A stretch of DNA of 64,000 nt from Olsenella sp. kh2p3 (GTDB lineage Bacteria; Actinomycetota; Coriobacteriia; Coriobacteriales; Atopobiaceae), in the NCBI GenBank assembly GCA_900119625.1, contig FPKD01000009.1:1-64000 (forward strand), given 5' to 3'. The position numbers were made by a program, and so were the translations under genes. Below, in pieces: positions 43,357-51,276 of this stretch (positions are counted from its first letter, which is position 1; each line of letters starts with the position of its first letter). The notes beneath the pieces are model-generated. The model saw nothing but the letters and a program-made list of their open reading frames with translations. It made no database searches and was not told where the DNA came from.

Positions 43357-44949
43357 ATGAGGCTTCGGACCGTCCTGAACGAGTTGCCCATAACGGCTTC
43401 TTACATCCACGACGACGAGCTGCTCGAGTGGGACCTTATCGTCTCTCCCGAGTGGAACGTGGGGTCGAAGGGCGTCATCTGCCTGGGCCCCATGGCAGAC
43501 TACCTTCGTGACGGTGCGTCCCAGAACGGCGATGGCATCATGCTTGTCTACGTCCAGGGAGAGCTTGGGGAGGAGTACCACAAGCCGCCGCGCAACGTGG
43601 TGTTTGTCACCGGCGAGATCTCCCCGAGCGACTTCCAGGAGGCGTTCATGCGCCTGGTGCTCAAGAGCGGCGAGCTTGCCGTGAGGAGGGAGACCCTCTT
43701 CCGCTGTTACCTGGACTCCTACGATCTGCGGCAGTTTGCCCGCCGTGCCTCCGAGGTCATTGGCAATCCCGTGGTGATTACGAACACCGACCACAAGGTG
43801 TTGGCGACGGCAGGCGAGATACCCAGCGACCGCCCGGACATTGCGGCGACCGTCGAGAGCGGCTACGTCTCGCAGGCGGTCGAGGACCACCTGGCGGAGT
43901 CCGGCATCCTGAGCTCCGTGAGGGGCTCTCGCCACTCGGTCATCACCACGAACGTGGCCGACAACCTGCGCTGCGTGACCTCGATCATCTATCACCACCG
44001 CCTGGAGATGGGACGCTTCGACGCATTCGAGGTGACGCACGAGGTCACGGGCATAGACCTCGAGCTCATCGACTACGCCACCTCGCTTGCGGGCCTCATG
44101 ATTGACCGGCTGGGCGTTGCCGGGAAGCGCGTGGACATGGGCTCTTCCGTCCTCGCGGACATCCTGGCGGGCAAGTTCGAGGACAGGGACGCCGTGCGGG
44201 AGCACCTCCGCATAGCCGACGTCCCGCTCGACTGCAACTACGTGCTGCTCCGGGTGGTGGGGCAGCCCGGTGCAGGCCACGACTACTACGCCCGGGTGGG
44301 GCAGCTCGTGGGTGACGCCCTCTCTGGCAGCGTCTGGACCATCTTTGGGTCTGCGGTCATCGTGCTTGTCTCGCTTGGCGGAGCAGCTGACGGCTCCTTT
44401 GACGGCTACGAGTCCTGCGAGCGGCGAATCCTCCGTGATAGGCACTTCATGGGCGCTCTTGAGCACAACGACATGAGGGCTTTTGTGAGCGAGCCCTTCT
44501 CCGACGCCATGCAGCTGCGTCCCCGCCTCAAGCAGTGCATCCTGCTTGACGAGGCTGACGCCCTCGAGAGGGACTCCAACCAGCGCGTGGTCTTCTTCTG
44601 GGAGCACCGCTTCCAGGTGGTTGCTTCTGTGTTCAAGGGGCTGGGCTACTCCGACATGCTCCTCGACAAGCGCGTGGTTGCCATGGCTCGCTACGACCGC
44701 GAGCACGGGAGCTCGTATCTGGAGACCGCCGTGATGTCGGTGCGCTTCCCGGGAAGCCCCGCCGAGGCGGCGGAGGCCCTGAGCGTGCACAGGAACACCT
44801 ACTTCTACCGTGTGAACAAGATTGGTGAGCTCTTCAAGCTCGACCTCAAGGACGGCGACGACCGCCTGGCGCTCTCGTTCACGGCACGCGTCCTGGAGGC
44901 GCTCGGCGAGGACACAGTGGACGCCGGTGCCCTTCCCGAGACAAGCTGA
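43357..44949 (+). CDS. PucR-family transcriptional regulator 2
   Basis: 530 residues. Sensory N-terminal region, a GGDEF-like middle, and a PucR HTH at the C-terminus (SPAEAAEALSVHRNTYFYR near 465). It is divergent from the second phosphotransacylase-kinase operon and precedes the reductase genes on its own strand, so it plausibly controls both. The overall layout matches PucR 1, but the N-terminal regions differ, suggesting different effectors. AAAGGGG lies 5 bp before the ATG. Confidence 0.82.
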   Translation: MRLRTVLNELPITASYIHDDELLEWDLIVSPEWNVGSKGVICLGPMADYLRDGASQNGDGIMLVYVQGELGEEYHKPPRNVVFVTGEISPSDFQEAFMRLVLKSGELAVRRETLFRCYLDSYDLRQFARRASEVIGNPVVITNTDHKVLATAGEIPSDRPDIAATVESGYVSQAVEDHLAESGILSSVRGSRHSVITTNVADNLRCVTSIIYHHRLEMGRFDAFEVTHEVTGIDLELIDYATSLAGLMIDRLGVAGKRVDMGSSVLADILAGKFEDRDAVREHLRIADVPLDCNYVLLRVVGQPGAGHDYYARVGQLVGDALSGSVWTIFGSAVIVLVSLGGAADGSFDGYESCERRILRDRHFMGALEHNDMRAFVSEPFSDAMQLRPRLKQCILLDEADALERDSNQRVVFFWEHRFQVVASVFKGLGYSDMLLDKRVVAMARYDREHGSSYLETAVMSVRFPGSPAEAAEALSVHRNTYFYRVNKIGELFKLDLKDGDDRLALSFTARVLEALGEDTVDAGALPETS

Positions 44950-44972
44950 GGGACTTTCTCGGCCAATCTTCT

Positions 44973-44984
44973 ATGCAATTGCAC
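44973..44984. promoter_or_regulatory. candidate island operator, site 5
   Basis: ATGC-AATT-GCAC followed by AG, about 90 bp before flavoprotein 2 and 24 bp past the PucR 2 stop. Confidence 0.45.
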
Positions 44985-45073
44985 AGCATTCCCGGCGATA
45001 GGCTTCTGCCATCAGGAAAGGCCGTCGCGCGGGGGCGTGGCGGAAACGCTGCGAGAGGGAAGGTTGGTGTCCC

Positions 45074-46051
45074 ATGGCAAAGGTTTTGGGCGTCTCGTTT
45101 GGAACCAAGAACGGCAACAACGACAGCATCTGCAAGGAAGCGCTGATGGGTGCCGTCGAAGAGGGCTGCGAGGTCGAGTTCATCCGCGCGATGGACCTCA
45201 ACATCAAGCACTGCACGGGCTGCATCACCTGCGTGAAGATGCTCATGAGCGGCCAGGGCAACATGTGCATCCACAAGGACGACTTCGACTGGCTGTTCTT
45301 CAAGATGGCCGAGGCAGACGGCATCATCATGTGCGACCCCATCTTCGAGACGGGCGCCTCGGGCCTCTTCCACACCATCATGGACCGCTTTGGGCCGCGC
45401 ATGGATACCGGCAACAACGTGATCGCTACCCAGATTGCCGAGAAGATTGCGGCTGAGGGCGGCAAGTCCAAGGCCCCCGACCCGCGCATCATCTGCCCGG
45501 GCAAGCCGGTATCCTACATTGGCATTGGCGGCTCCGACTGGGGTACGCACGTCCAGTCCGACCACGCCATCCAGTCGATGACCCCCACCTGGAAGGTCAT
45601 CGACAACGAGTGGGTGCCCTGGTCCAAGCGCGCCCTTCTCGACGACAAGGTCGTTGCCCGTGCCCATCAGATTGGCGTGAACCTCGCCCGTGCGGCCAAG
45701 GACCCCGAGCATGCCACCTACCAGGGTGCTGAGGGCGTCTGCCCGCATTGCCACGCCAACGACTTCTACCTGGTCCCCGGCACGGACAAGGCCATCTGCT
45801 CCGTCTGCGGCCTTGAGGGCCACGTGAGCGTTGTCGACGGCAAGATCCAGGTGGAGTACCGCCACGACGAGTGCTACGACGAGCGCGGCCTCTTCCGGGC
45901 GCACGACACCGCCGAGGGCAAGCAGATCCACGGCGAGGACATTGGCCGCATGGAGGGCGAGCTCGCGCAGCTTCAGAAGGGTGACGAGTACAAGCAGCGC
46001 GTCGCTAAGTACAAGGCCTTCATCCAGCCCACGATGCCCCCGAGGGACTAG
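45074..46051 (+). CDS. NADPH-dependent FMN reductase-like flavoprotein 2 with zinc ribbon
   Basis: 325 residues, exactly the length of flavoprotein 1. The N-terminal flavodoxin fold carries CTGCITC near 48, the zinc ribbon CPHC near 224 and CSVC near 240, and the C-terminal tail is charged and helical. It is followed by a terminator. The paired presence of this unusual fusion in one island suggests that both branches use the same redox chemistry. Confidence 0.82.
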   Translation: MAKVLGVSFGTKNGNNDSICKEALMGAVEEGCEVEFIRAMDLNIKHCTGCITCVKMLMSGQGNMCIHKDDFDWLFFKMAEADGIIMCDPIFETGASGLFHTIMDRFGPRMDTGNNVIATQIAEKIAAEGGKSKAPDPRIICPGKPVSYIGIGGSDWGTHVQSDHAIQSMTPTWKVIDNEWVPWSKRALLDDKVVARAHQIGVNLARAAKDPEHATYQGAEGVCPHCHANDFYLVPGTDKAICSVCGLEGHVSVVDGKIQVEYRHDECYDERGLFRAHDTAEGKQIHGEDIGRMEGELAQLQKGDEYKQRVAKYKAFIQPTMPPRD

Positions 46052-46076
46052 CGGGCCCGCACACGGCGACTCTCCC

Positions 46077-46130
46077 ACGGCATCGCGCGTCGCGCACAGT
46101 TTTGTGCCGGGCGCGATGCCGTTCTTTTGT
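46077..46130 (+). terminator. terminator after flavoprotein 2
   Basis: 12-bp arms ACGGCATCGCGC and GCGCGATGCCGT with a 22-nt loop that can fold further, followed by TCTTTTGT. Confidence 0.8.
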
Positions 46131-46225
46131 ACGGCCGCACATAGCCCGTACGGCCCGGTGCTGCGACATTACTAAGTGTCTACGTTACACAAAGCGTCTT
46201 GTTGTCCCAAACATGGAGGTATGAC

Positions 46226-47749
46226 ATGGCCAAGCAGCTTGAAACCGACGTTGTCGTCGTTGCGGCGGGTCTCTCCGGACTCGCTGCGGCGATTTCTGCC
46301 GCGGAGAACGGCGCAAGCGTCATCGCTCTGGAAAAGGCGTCCAACACCGGCGGCGCCGCCAACATGGGCATGGGCCCCTGCGCGGCCGGCTCCCCGGTGC
46401 AGAAGGCCTCGATGATCGAGGTCACCCCTGGCGAGCTGTTCCGTCGCCACATGTTCTATACCCACTACCAGGTTGACCCCCGCCTTGTGCGCGCGTACTA
46501 CTTCAAGAGCGGCGACACCATCCAGTGGCTCATGGACATGGGCGTCAAGTTCAACTCCGTGCGCCCCGCGTTCCGCGCCCGCGAGCGCACCCGCGCTTAC
46601 GCCGACGGCGAGTACACCTGGCACGTCGTCCAGCCCGAGGACGGCTCCGAGCCCGGCCCTCGCGCCGCGACCACGATGACCAAGCGCATGACCGAGCGTG
46701 CCCAGGCACTGGGCGTCGAGTTCATGTTCGAGACCCCCGGCAAGGAGCTCATCACCAACGACGAGGGCGCTGTCGTGGGCGTGAAGGCCGTCGACAAGAA
46801 CGGCGAGGAAGTCGACATCACCTCCAAGGCGGTCATCGTCGCCACCGGCGGCTTTGGCGCCAACTCCAAGATGATCAAGGACCTCATCGGCTTCGACTGG
46901 GGCAAGAACCTCTACTCCTTTGCCGTGCCCGGCATGGATGGCGACGGCTTCAACATGTGCCACAAGGTGGGCGCCGGCCACACCCCTGTGACCATGGAGA
47001 TGATGTACCAGCTTCCCGACAACATGAACCACTTCTACGTGGAGGGCGGCTTCCGCCAGCCCTGCTACTGGTGCGACCGCAACGGCGAGCGCTTCATGCC
47101 CGAGGACGACATCTTCAACACCACCTTCGTGGGCAACGCGATCAACCACCTGCCCGGCAAGGTCGGCTTCTCGATCTTTGACTCCAAGATGCTCAAGCAC
47201 TGGAAGAAGGACGGCCCGGACATCGTCTCCCACGTCCACCCCAAGGACCTCTACCAGGGCTTCGAGGAGCAGTTTGCCCGCGACGAGGACACCTACCTCG
47301 ACGGCGACGGCAACCACGTGATCGCCAAGGCCGACACGCTCGAGGAGCTTGCCGAGAAGATCGGCATCGACCCCGAGGGCCTCGTCAAGAACGTCGAGGA
47401 GTACAACGCCATGTGCGCCGAGGGCTGGGATTCGCTCTTCGAGAAGGAGCGCGAGTTCATGATGCCGCTTGAGAACGGCCCGTTCTACGCCTGCCGCCAG
47501 TACGTTGGCGCCTACGGTACGCTGGGTGGCGTCCTCATCAACCAGCGCATGGAGGTCATGACCGACGAGTACAAGAAGATCCCTGGCCTGTACTGCGTGG
47601 GCACCGACGCCTGCACCATCTACGGTGACTCCTACAACTACTCCATCCCCGGCAACACGATGGGCTTCTGCCTCAACTCTGGCCGCATCGCCGGCGAGAA
47701 CGCCGCTGCCCTCTCGATGGAGTCCGCGTCGGACGACGAGTGGGACTAG
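46226..47749 (+). CDS. FAD-dependent fumarate reductase/enone reductase-like flavoprotein
   Basis: About 507 residues. The FAD-binding Rossmann motif is VVVVAAGLSGLAAAISAAE (residues 9-27), slightly altered from GxGxxG. VIVATGGFGANSKM near 198 and the C-terminal GTLGGVLINQRMEVM and GNTMGFCLNSGRIAGE complete the family pattern. No signal peptide, heme motif or FMN-attachment site is seen, so it should be cytoplasmic. It is probably a double-bond reductase for a fermentable electron acceptor or pathway intermediate. GGAGG lies 6 bp before the ATG. Confidence 0.85.
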   Translation: MAKQLETDVVVVAAGLSGLAAAISAAENGASVIALEKASNTGGAANMGMGPCAAGSPVQKASMIEVTPGELFRRHMFYTHYQVDPRLVRAYYFKSGDTIQWLMDMGVKFNSVRPAFRARERTRAYADGEYTWHVVQPEDGSEPGPRAATTMTKRMTERAQALGVEFMFETPGKELITNDEGAVVGVKAVDKNGEEVDITSKAVIVATGGFGANSKMIKDLIGFDWGKNLYSFAVPGMDGDGFNMCHKVGAGHTPVTMEMMYQLPDNMNHFYVEGGFRQPCYWCDRNGERFMPEDDIFNTTFVGNAINHLPGKVGFSIFDSKMLKHWKKDGPDIVSHVHPKDLYQGFEEQFARDEDTYLDGDGNHVIAKADTLEELAEKIGIDPEGLVKNVEEYNAMCAEGWDSLFEKEREFMMPLENGPFYACRQYVGAYGTLGGVLINQRMEVMTDEYKKIPGLYCVGTDACTIYGDSYNYSIPGNTMGFCLNSGRIAGENAAALSMESASDDEWD

Positions 47750-47772
47750 CACCTACTAGCTCGTGACTGGTT

Positions 47773-47805
47773 GCGCCCCGCTGCGTCTGCGGCGGGGCGC
47801 GCCGT
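47773..47805 (+). terminator. hairpin between flavin reductase and Fe-S/GltD gene
   Basis: Perfect 9-bp arms GCGCCCCGC and GCGGGGCGC with a 10-nt loop; GCCGTCTTGAG follows, so the T-tract is poor. It lies 25 bp past the reductase stop and may only reduce downstream transcription. Confidence 0.5.
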
Positions 47806-47838
47806 CTTGAGAGACCATCATTGCCATTGGAGAGGGAC

Positions 47839-49983
47839 ATGATGAAGCTGACCATTGACGGAAGCGAGGTCGAGGCCGCAGAGGGCACGTCGGTGCTCGA
47901 CGCTGCGCTCGATGCGGGAATCTTCATCCCGCACCTCTGCAAGCACCCCGACCTTGAGGCCGTGGGTGGCTGCAGGCTCTGCGCGGTCGAGGTGAACGGC
48001 TCCGGCCACGCCGTCCCCGCCTGCAAGACCCAGGTTGAGGAGGGCATGGTTGTTGACTCCCACGCCGCCACCGCCGACCACGTGCGCAGGATGGCTATGG
48101 AGCTCATTCTCGCCACCCACCCCTCGGACTGCACCGGCTGCCCCAAGTACGGCGTCTGCGAGCTGCAGTCCATGTACCAGTATCTGGGAGTCTCGCCGGC
48201 GCGCTGGCGCTGCCGCGCCCGCACCGTTCCCACGGACGACTCGAACCCGCTCATCACACACATGTTCACGCGCTGCGTGCGTTGCGGCCGCTGTGTGCGT
48301 GCCTGCCGCGAGCTGCGCGGCGTTGGGGTTCTCGACTATCAGCGCACCGAGGACGGCGTGCGCATTGGCATCGACGGGGGCGTCTCACTCGAGGAGGCGG
48401 GCTGCCGCTTCTGCGGGGCCTGCGTTGAGGTGTGCCCCACGGGCTCGATCGTGGACGTCCTGGGCCTCAACAAGCCCGAGCGCAGCCGCGAGGACAACGT
48501 GGTGCCGTGCCGCTCCGGCTGCCCCGCGCACATCGACATCCCGCGCTACCTGCGCCACGTGAAGGCGGGGGAGTGGGAGAAGGCCACGGCCGTCGTGCGC
48601 GAGAAGGTGCCGTTCCCCGAGACCCTGGGTTCCATCTGCACGCACAACTGCCAGGGCGAGTGCAAGCGCAACCACCTGGAGGGTCCGCTCTCCATCTGCA
48701 GGCTCAAGCGCGCTGCCGCCGTGCGTGACACGGGCGAGTGGAAGTCCCGCGTGCGCCACGAGCCGCTTACGGGCAAGCGCGTGGCCATCGTGGGCGCCGG
48801 CCCCGCTGGCCTCACCGCGGCATACTACCTGGCAGAGAAGGGCCATGCGGTCACGGTCTTCGAGGCCGAGGAACGCCCCGGCGGCCAGCTTCGCTACGGC
48901 ATCCCCGCCTACCGCCTGCCCGATGAGGTTCTCGACCACGAGGTCTCGACCATCCTCGAGGTGACGCAGGGCACAGACGAGAAGCCCCGCATCGAGCTCC
49001 GCTGCGGCGAGCGGCTGCACGACGTGAAGTCGCTTCTCGGCAGCTATGACGCGGTGCTTGTGACGGTTGGCACCTTCGACGGAACCGTGCTCCCCATGAA
49101 GGGGCACGACCTCTCCGGCGTCATCCGCAACACCGACTTCCTCAAGGCCGCCCGCAAGGGCAACCCCATCGAGGTCAACGGCCGTGTGGTGGTTCTCGGC
49201 GGCGGAAACGTTGCCTACGACTGCGCCCGCACCGCCGTGCGCCTGGGTGCCACGAGCGTGGACGTTGCCTGCCTCGAGGCCGAGGCCGTCATGACCTCCA
49301 CTCCCGAGGAGCGCGAGGAGGCGTCCGAGGAGGGCGTGGTCCTGCACGACGCATACGCCTTCACGTCCATCAACGAGTCTGCGGAGGGCTCGGGCAAGGT
49401 TGGCTCCATCACGATCAACAAGATCGCCAAGTTCTACTTTGACGAGAACCACCGCGCCGTGACCGAGCTCGTCGAGGGCGGTGAGCTCACGCTTCCCGCC
49501 GACTACGTGATTTTTGCTGTTGGCCAGAAGCCCGAGGACACGCGCGACATGGGCCTCGAGCTCACGCACGGTCCGTACGTGGTGGCAGACGCGGATCACC
49601 GCACGAGCGAGGAGGGCATCTTCGCCGCCGGTGACGCCGTGACGGGCACCAAGTCCGTGATTGGCGCCATCGAGGGCGGCCGCGAGGCGGCGCAGTCCAT
49701 CGACCGCTACCTGGGCGGCAACGGCGACATCTCCGAGGTCCTTCTCGACGTAGACGCCCCCGAGCAGCACATTGGCCGTCCGGGTGAGCACTTCTACGAT
49801 GCGCCGCTGGAGCCCGAGATTGCCCCCGCATCCGAGCGCCGCGACAACTTCAAGCAGTACGAGTGCCCCTTCGCCGAGTCCGAGGCGGAGCGCGAGGCGT
49901 CCCGCTGCCTCCAGTGCGACCTGCGCCTGACCCTCGAGCGCCCGAAGCTGTGGAACGAGTACCCGCAAAGGAGCGCAAACTGA
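47839..49983 (+). CDS. NuoG-like ferredoxin domain fused to a GltD-like FAD/NAD(P) oxidoreductase
   Basis: About 714 residues. The N-terminal 215 residues carry a [2Fe-2S] ferredoxin (CKHPDLEAVGGCRLC near 34), an H-x3-C cluster (HPSDCTGC near 96), and two [4Fe-4S] sites (CVRCGRCVRAC near 152 and CRFCGACVEVC near 192). The rest is GltD-like: CRSGCPAHIDIP, FAD site VAIVGAGPAGLTAAYYLAE near 317, and a second nucleotide site VVVLGGGNVAYDCA near 453. It should shuttle electrons from NAD(P)H to partner flavoproteins. The stop overlaps the next start. ATG 47839 has GGAGAGGG upstream. Confidence 0.88.
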   Translation: MMKLTIDGSEVEAAEGTSVLDAALDAGIFIPHLCKHPDLEAVGGCRLCAVEVNGSGHAVPACKTQVEEGMVVDSHAATADHVRRMAMELILATHPSDCTGCPKYGVCELQSMYQYLGVSPARWRCRARTVPTDDSNPLITHMFTRCVRCGRCVRACRELRGVGVLDYQRTEDGVRIGIDGGVSLEEAGCRFCGACVEVCPTGSIVDVLGLNKPERSREDNVVPCRSGCPAHIDIPRYLRHVKAGEWEKATAVVREKVPFPETLGSICTHNCQGECKRNHLEGPLSICRLKRAAAVRDTGEWKSRVRHEPLTGKRVAIVGAGPAGLTAAYYLAEKGHAVTVFEAEERPGGQLRYGIPAYRLPDEVLDHEVSTILEVTQGTDEKPRIELRCGERLHDVKSLLGSYDAVLVTVGTFDGTVLPMKGHDLSGVIRNTDFLKAARKGNPIEVNGRVVVLGGGNVAYDCARTAVRLGATSVDVACLEAEAVMTSTPEEREEASEEGVVLHDAYAFTSINESAEGSGKVGSITINKIAKFYFDENHRAVTELVEGGELTLPADYVIFAVGQKPEDTRDMGLELTHGPYVVADADHRTSEEGIFAAGDAVTGTKSVIGAIEGGREAAQSIDRYLGGNGDISEVLLDVDAPEQHIGRPGEHFYDAPLEPEIAPASERRDNFKQYECPFAESEAEREASRCLQCDLRLTLERPKLWNEYPQRSAN

Positions 49984-51047
49984 TGACTCTCGTCAACTTC
50001 ATGCCGCTCGACCGCTCGCATCCGGTTGCGCTCGAGCTGCTCCGTTCGAACCTGGCGGATGCCGCGCAGCGCGTGGCGGCAGAGGACGTGCGCCTGCTCG
50101 TGCCCGCCTCCGCCACGGACGTTGCCGCCGCGCTTCCCGAGGGAAGCTTTGTCACGGCGGATGACTCCTTTGGCTTTGTCTACGCCAACGACACCGCCGC
50201 CGCGCGCGTCCTTGTGGGCGAGAAGCCCCTGCCCTCCGCCGTGAGCGGAACAACCGCAGGCGCGGACCCGCTTGTGTCCGGCGAGGCGTGGCTCTGTGGC
50301 GGCGAGCGCAAGGTGGTCTACGTGGGTGACGCCCGCGTGGAGAGCGCCGCACAGACCACGGTCGCCGAGCTTCTCGGCGCCGCTGGTGTCTCTGCCGATG
50401 ACGTCAAGGCCGTCTACCTGGGCTATCCCATGTGTGCCTTTGTGGCGCCCGCGCACTTTGGCGATGCCGTGACCCTTGCCTGCGACGAGGCTCGGGTGAT
50501 TGGTGCAGGCGACTGCGCCGTTGACGCCATGCGCGAGATTCTCGACGGCTTCCACCGCGAGTGCTGTGGTCGGTGCGTCTTTGGCAACGAGGGCGGCCAC
50601 CAGCTCTGCGCGATTCTCGCCGACGCCTGCGCCGGCAAGGGGCAGGACGCTGACCTCGACCTCATCCGCGACCTTGCGCCCACGATGGCCGAGCAGGCGC
50701 TCTGCGAGGTTGGCCAGCGCATGGCGAGCGTTGCCGCTCAGGCGCTCGACCTCTTTGGCGACGAGTTCGAGGCGCACGTCTCGCGCCACCAGTGCCCCGC
50801 GGGGAAGTGCCGCGCGCTGGTCACGTACCACATCCTGGTCTCGCGCTGCACTGGCTGCGGGGAGTGCCTGGATGCGTGCGAGGAGGACGCCATCGAGGGC
50901 AAGGCGGGGTTTGTCCACGTGATCGACCAGCGCGCCTGCGTGCGTTGCGGCAAGTGCCTGGACGCGTGCCCCAAGGGTGCTGTGGTGACGGCCGGGCTCA
51001 AGAAGCCCAAGACGCCGCCGCATCCCATTCCCTGTCGCGTGCACTAG
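49983..51047 (+). CDS. NuoF-like iron-sulphur protein without the NADH/FMN motif
   Basis: About 354 residues, starting in the overlap TGATG. The C-terminal 150 residues resemble the [4Fe-4S] region of the 51-kDa NADH dehydrogenase subunit (ECCGRCVFGNEGG near 190), then two ferredoxin sites (CTGCGECLDACEEDAIEG near 288 and CVRCGKCLDACPKGAVV near 320). The glycine-rich NADH/FMN loop of true NuoF is not seen in the N-terminal half. It probably forms a complex with the preceding NuoG/GltD fusion. A terminator follows. Confidence 0.8.
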   Translation: MTLVNFMPLDRSHPVALELLRSNLADAAQRVAAEDVRLLVPASATDVAAALPEGSFVTADDSFGFVYANDTAAARVLVGEKPLPSAVSGTTAGADPLVSGEAWLCGGERKVVYVGDARVESAAQTTVAELLGAAGVSADDVKAVYLGYPMCAFVAPAHFGDAVTLACDEARVIGAGDCAVDAMREILDGFHRECCGRCVFGNEGGHQLCAILADACAGKGQDADLDLIRDLAPTMAEQALCEVGQRMASVAAQALDLFGDEFEAHVSRHQCPAGKCRALVTYHILVSRCTGCGECLDACEEDAIEGKAGFVHVIDQRACVRCGKCLDACPKGAVVTAGLKKPKTPPHPIPCRVH

Positions 51048-51077
51048 GTTTAGTGTCCGAACTGCGTTTGACCTTTG

Positions 51078-51110
51078 GGGCCCGCCGCCACGCGCGACGG
51101 GCCCTTCTCG
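51078..51110 (+). terminator. terminator of the reductase operon
   Basis: 7-bp arms GGGCCCG and CGGGCCC with a 13-nt loop, followed by TTCTCG. It marks the right edge of the catabolic island. Confidence 0.65.
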
Positions 51111-51176
51111 TGTGCGGCGCTGTAACGATTCCGGCTCCGCATAACGTCTCCGGTGCCGTATCGCCTCTGTCCCTTC

Positions 51177-51260
51177 CGGAGAATAGCTCCCTTTCTTAAA
51201 ATCGATTTCAAGCAACTGGGCAAATGCGACTGCCGTTTAAGAAAAAGAGCTATTCTCTGC
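51177..51260. repeat. palindromic element, family A, copy 3
   Basis: Left arm 51177-51200 (CCGGAGAATAGCTCCCTTTC) and right arm 51236-51260 are inverted with few mismatches. The loop has CAACTGGGCAAATGCGACTGCC, which corresponds to the loop of copies 1 and 2 with changes. It ends 17 bp before the LuxR-like start. Confidence 0.85.
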
Positions 51261-51276
51261 GAGAAACGGGGCTGTC

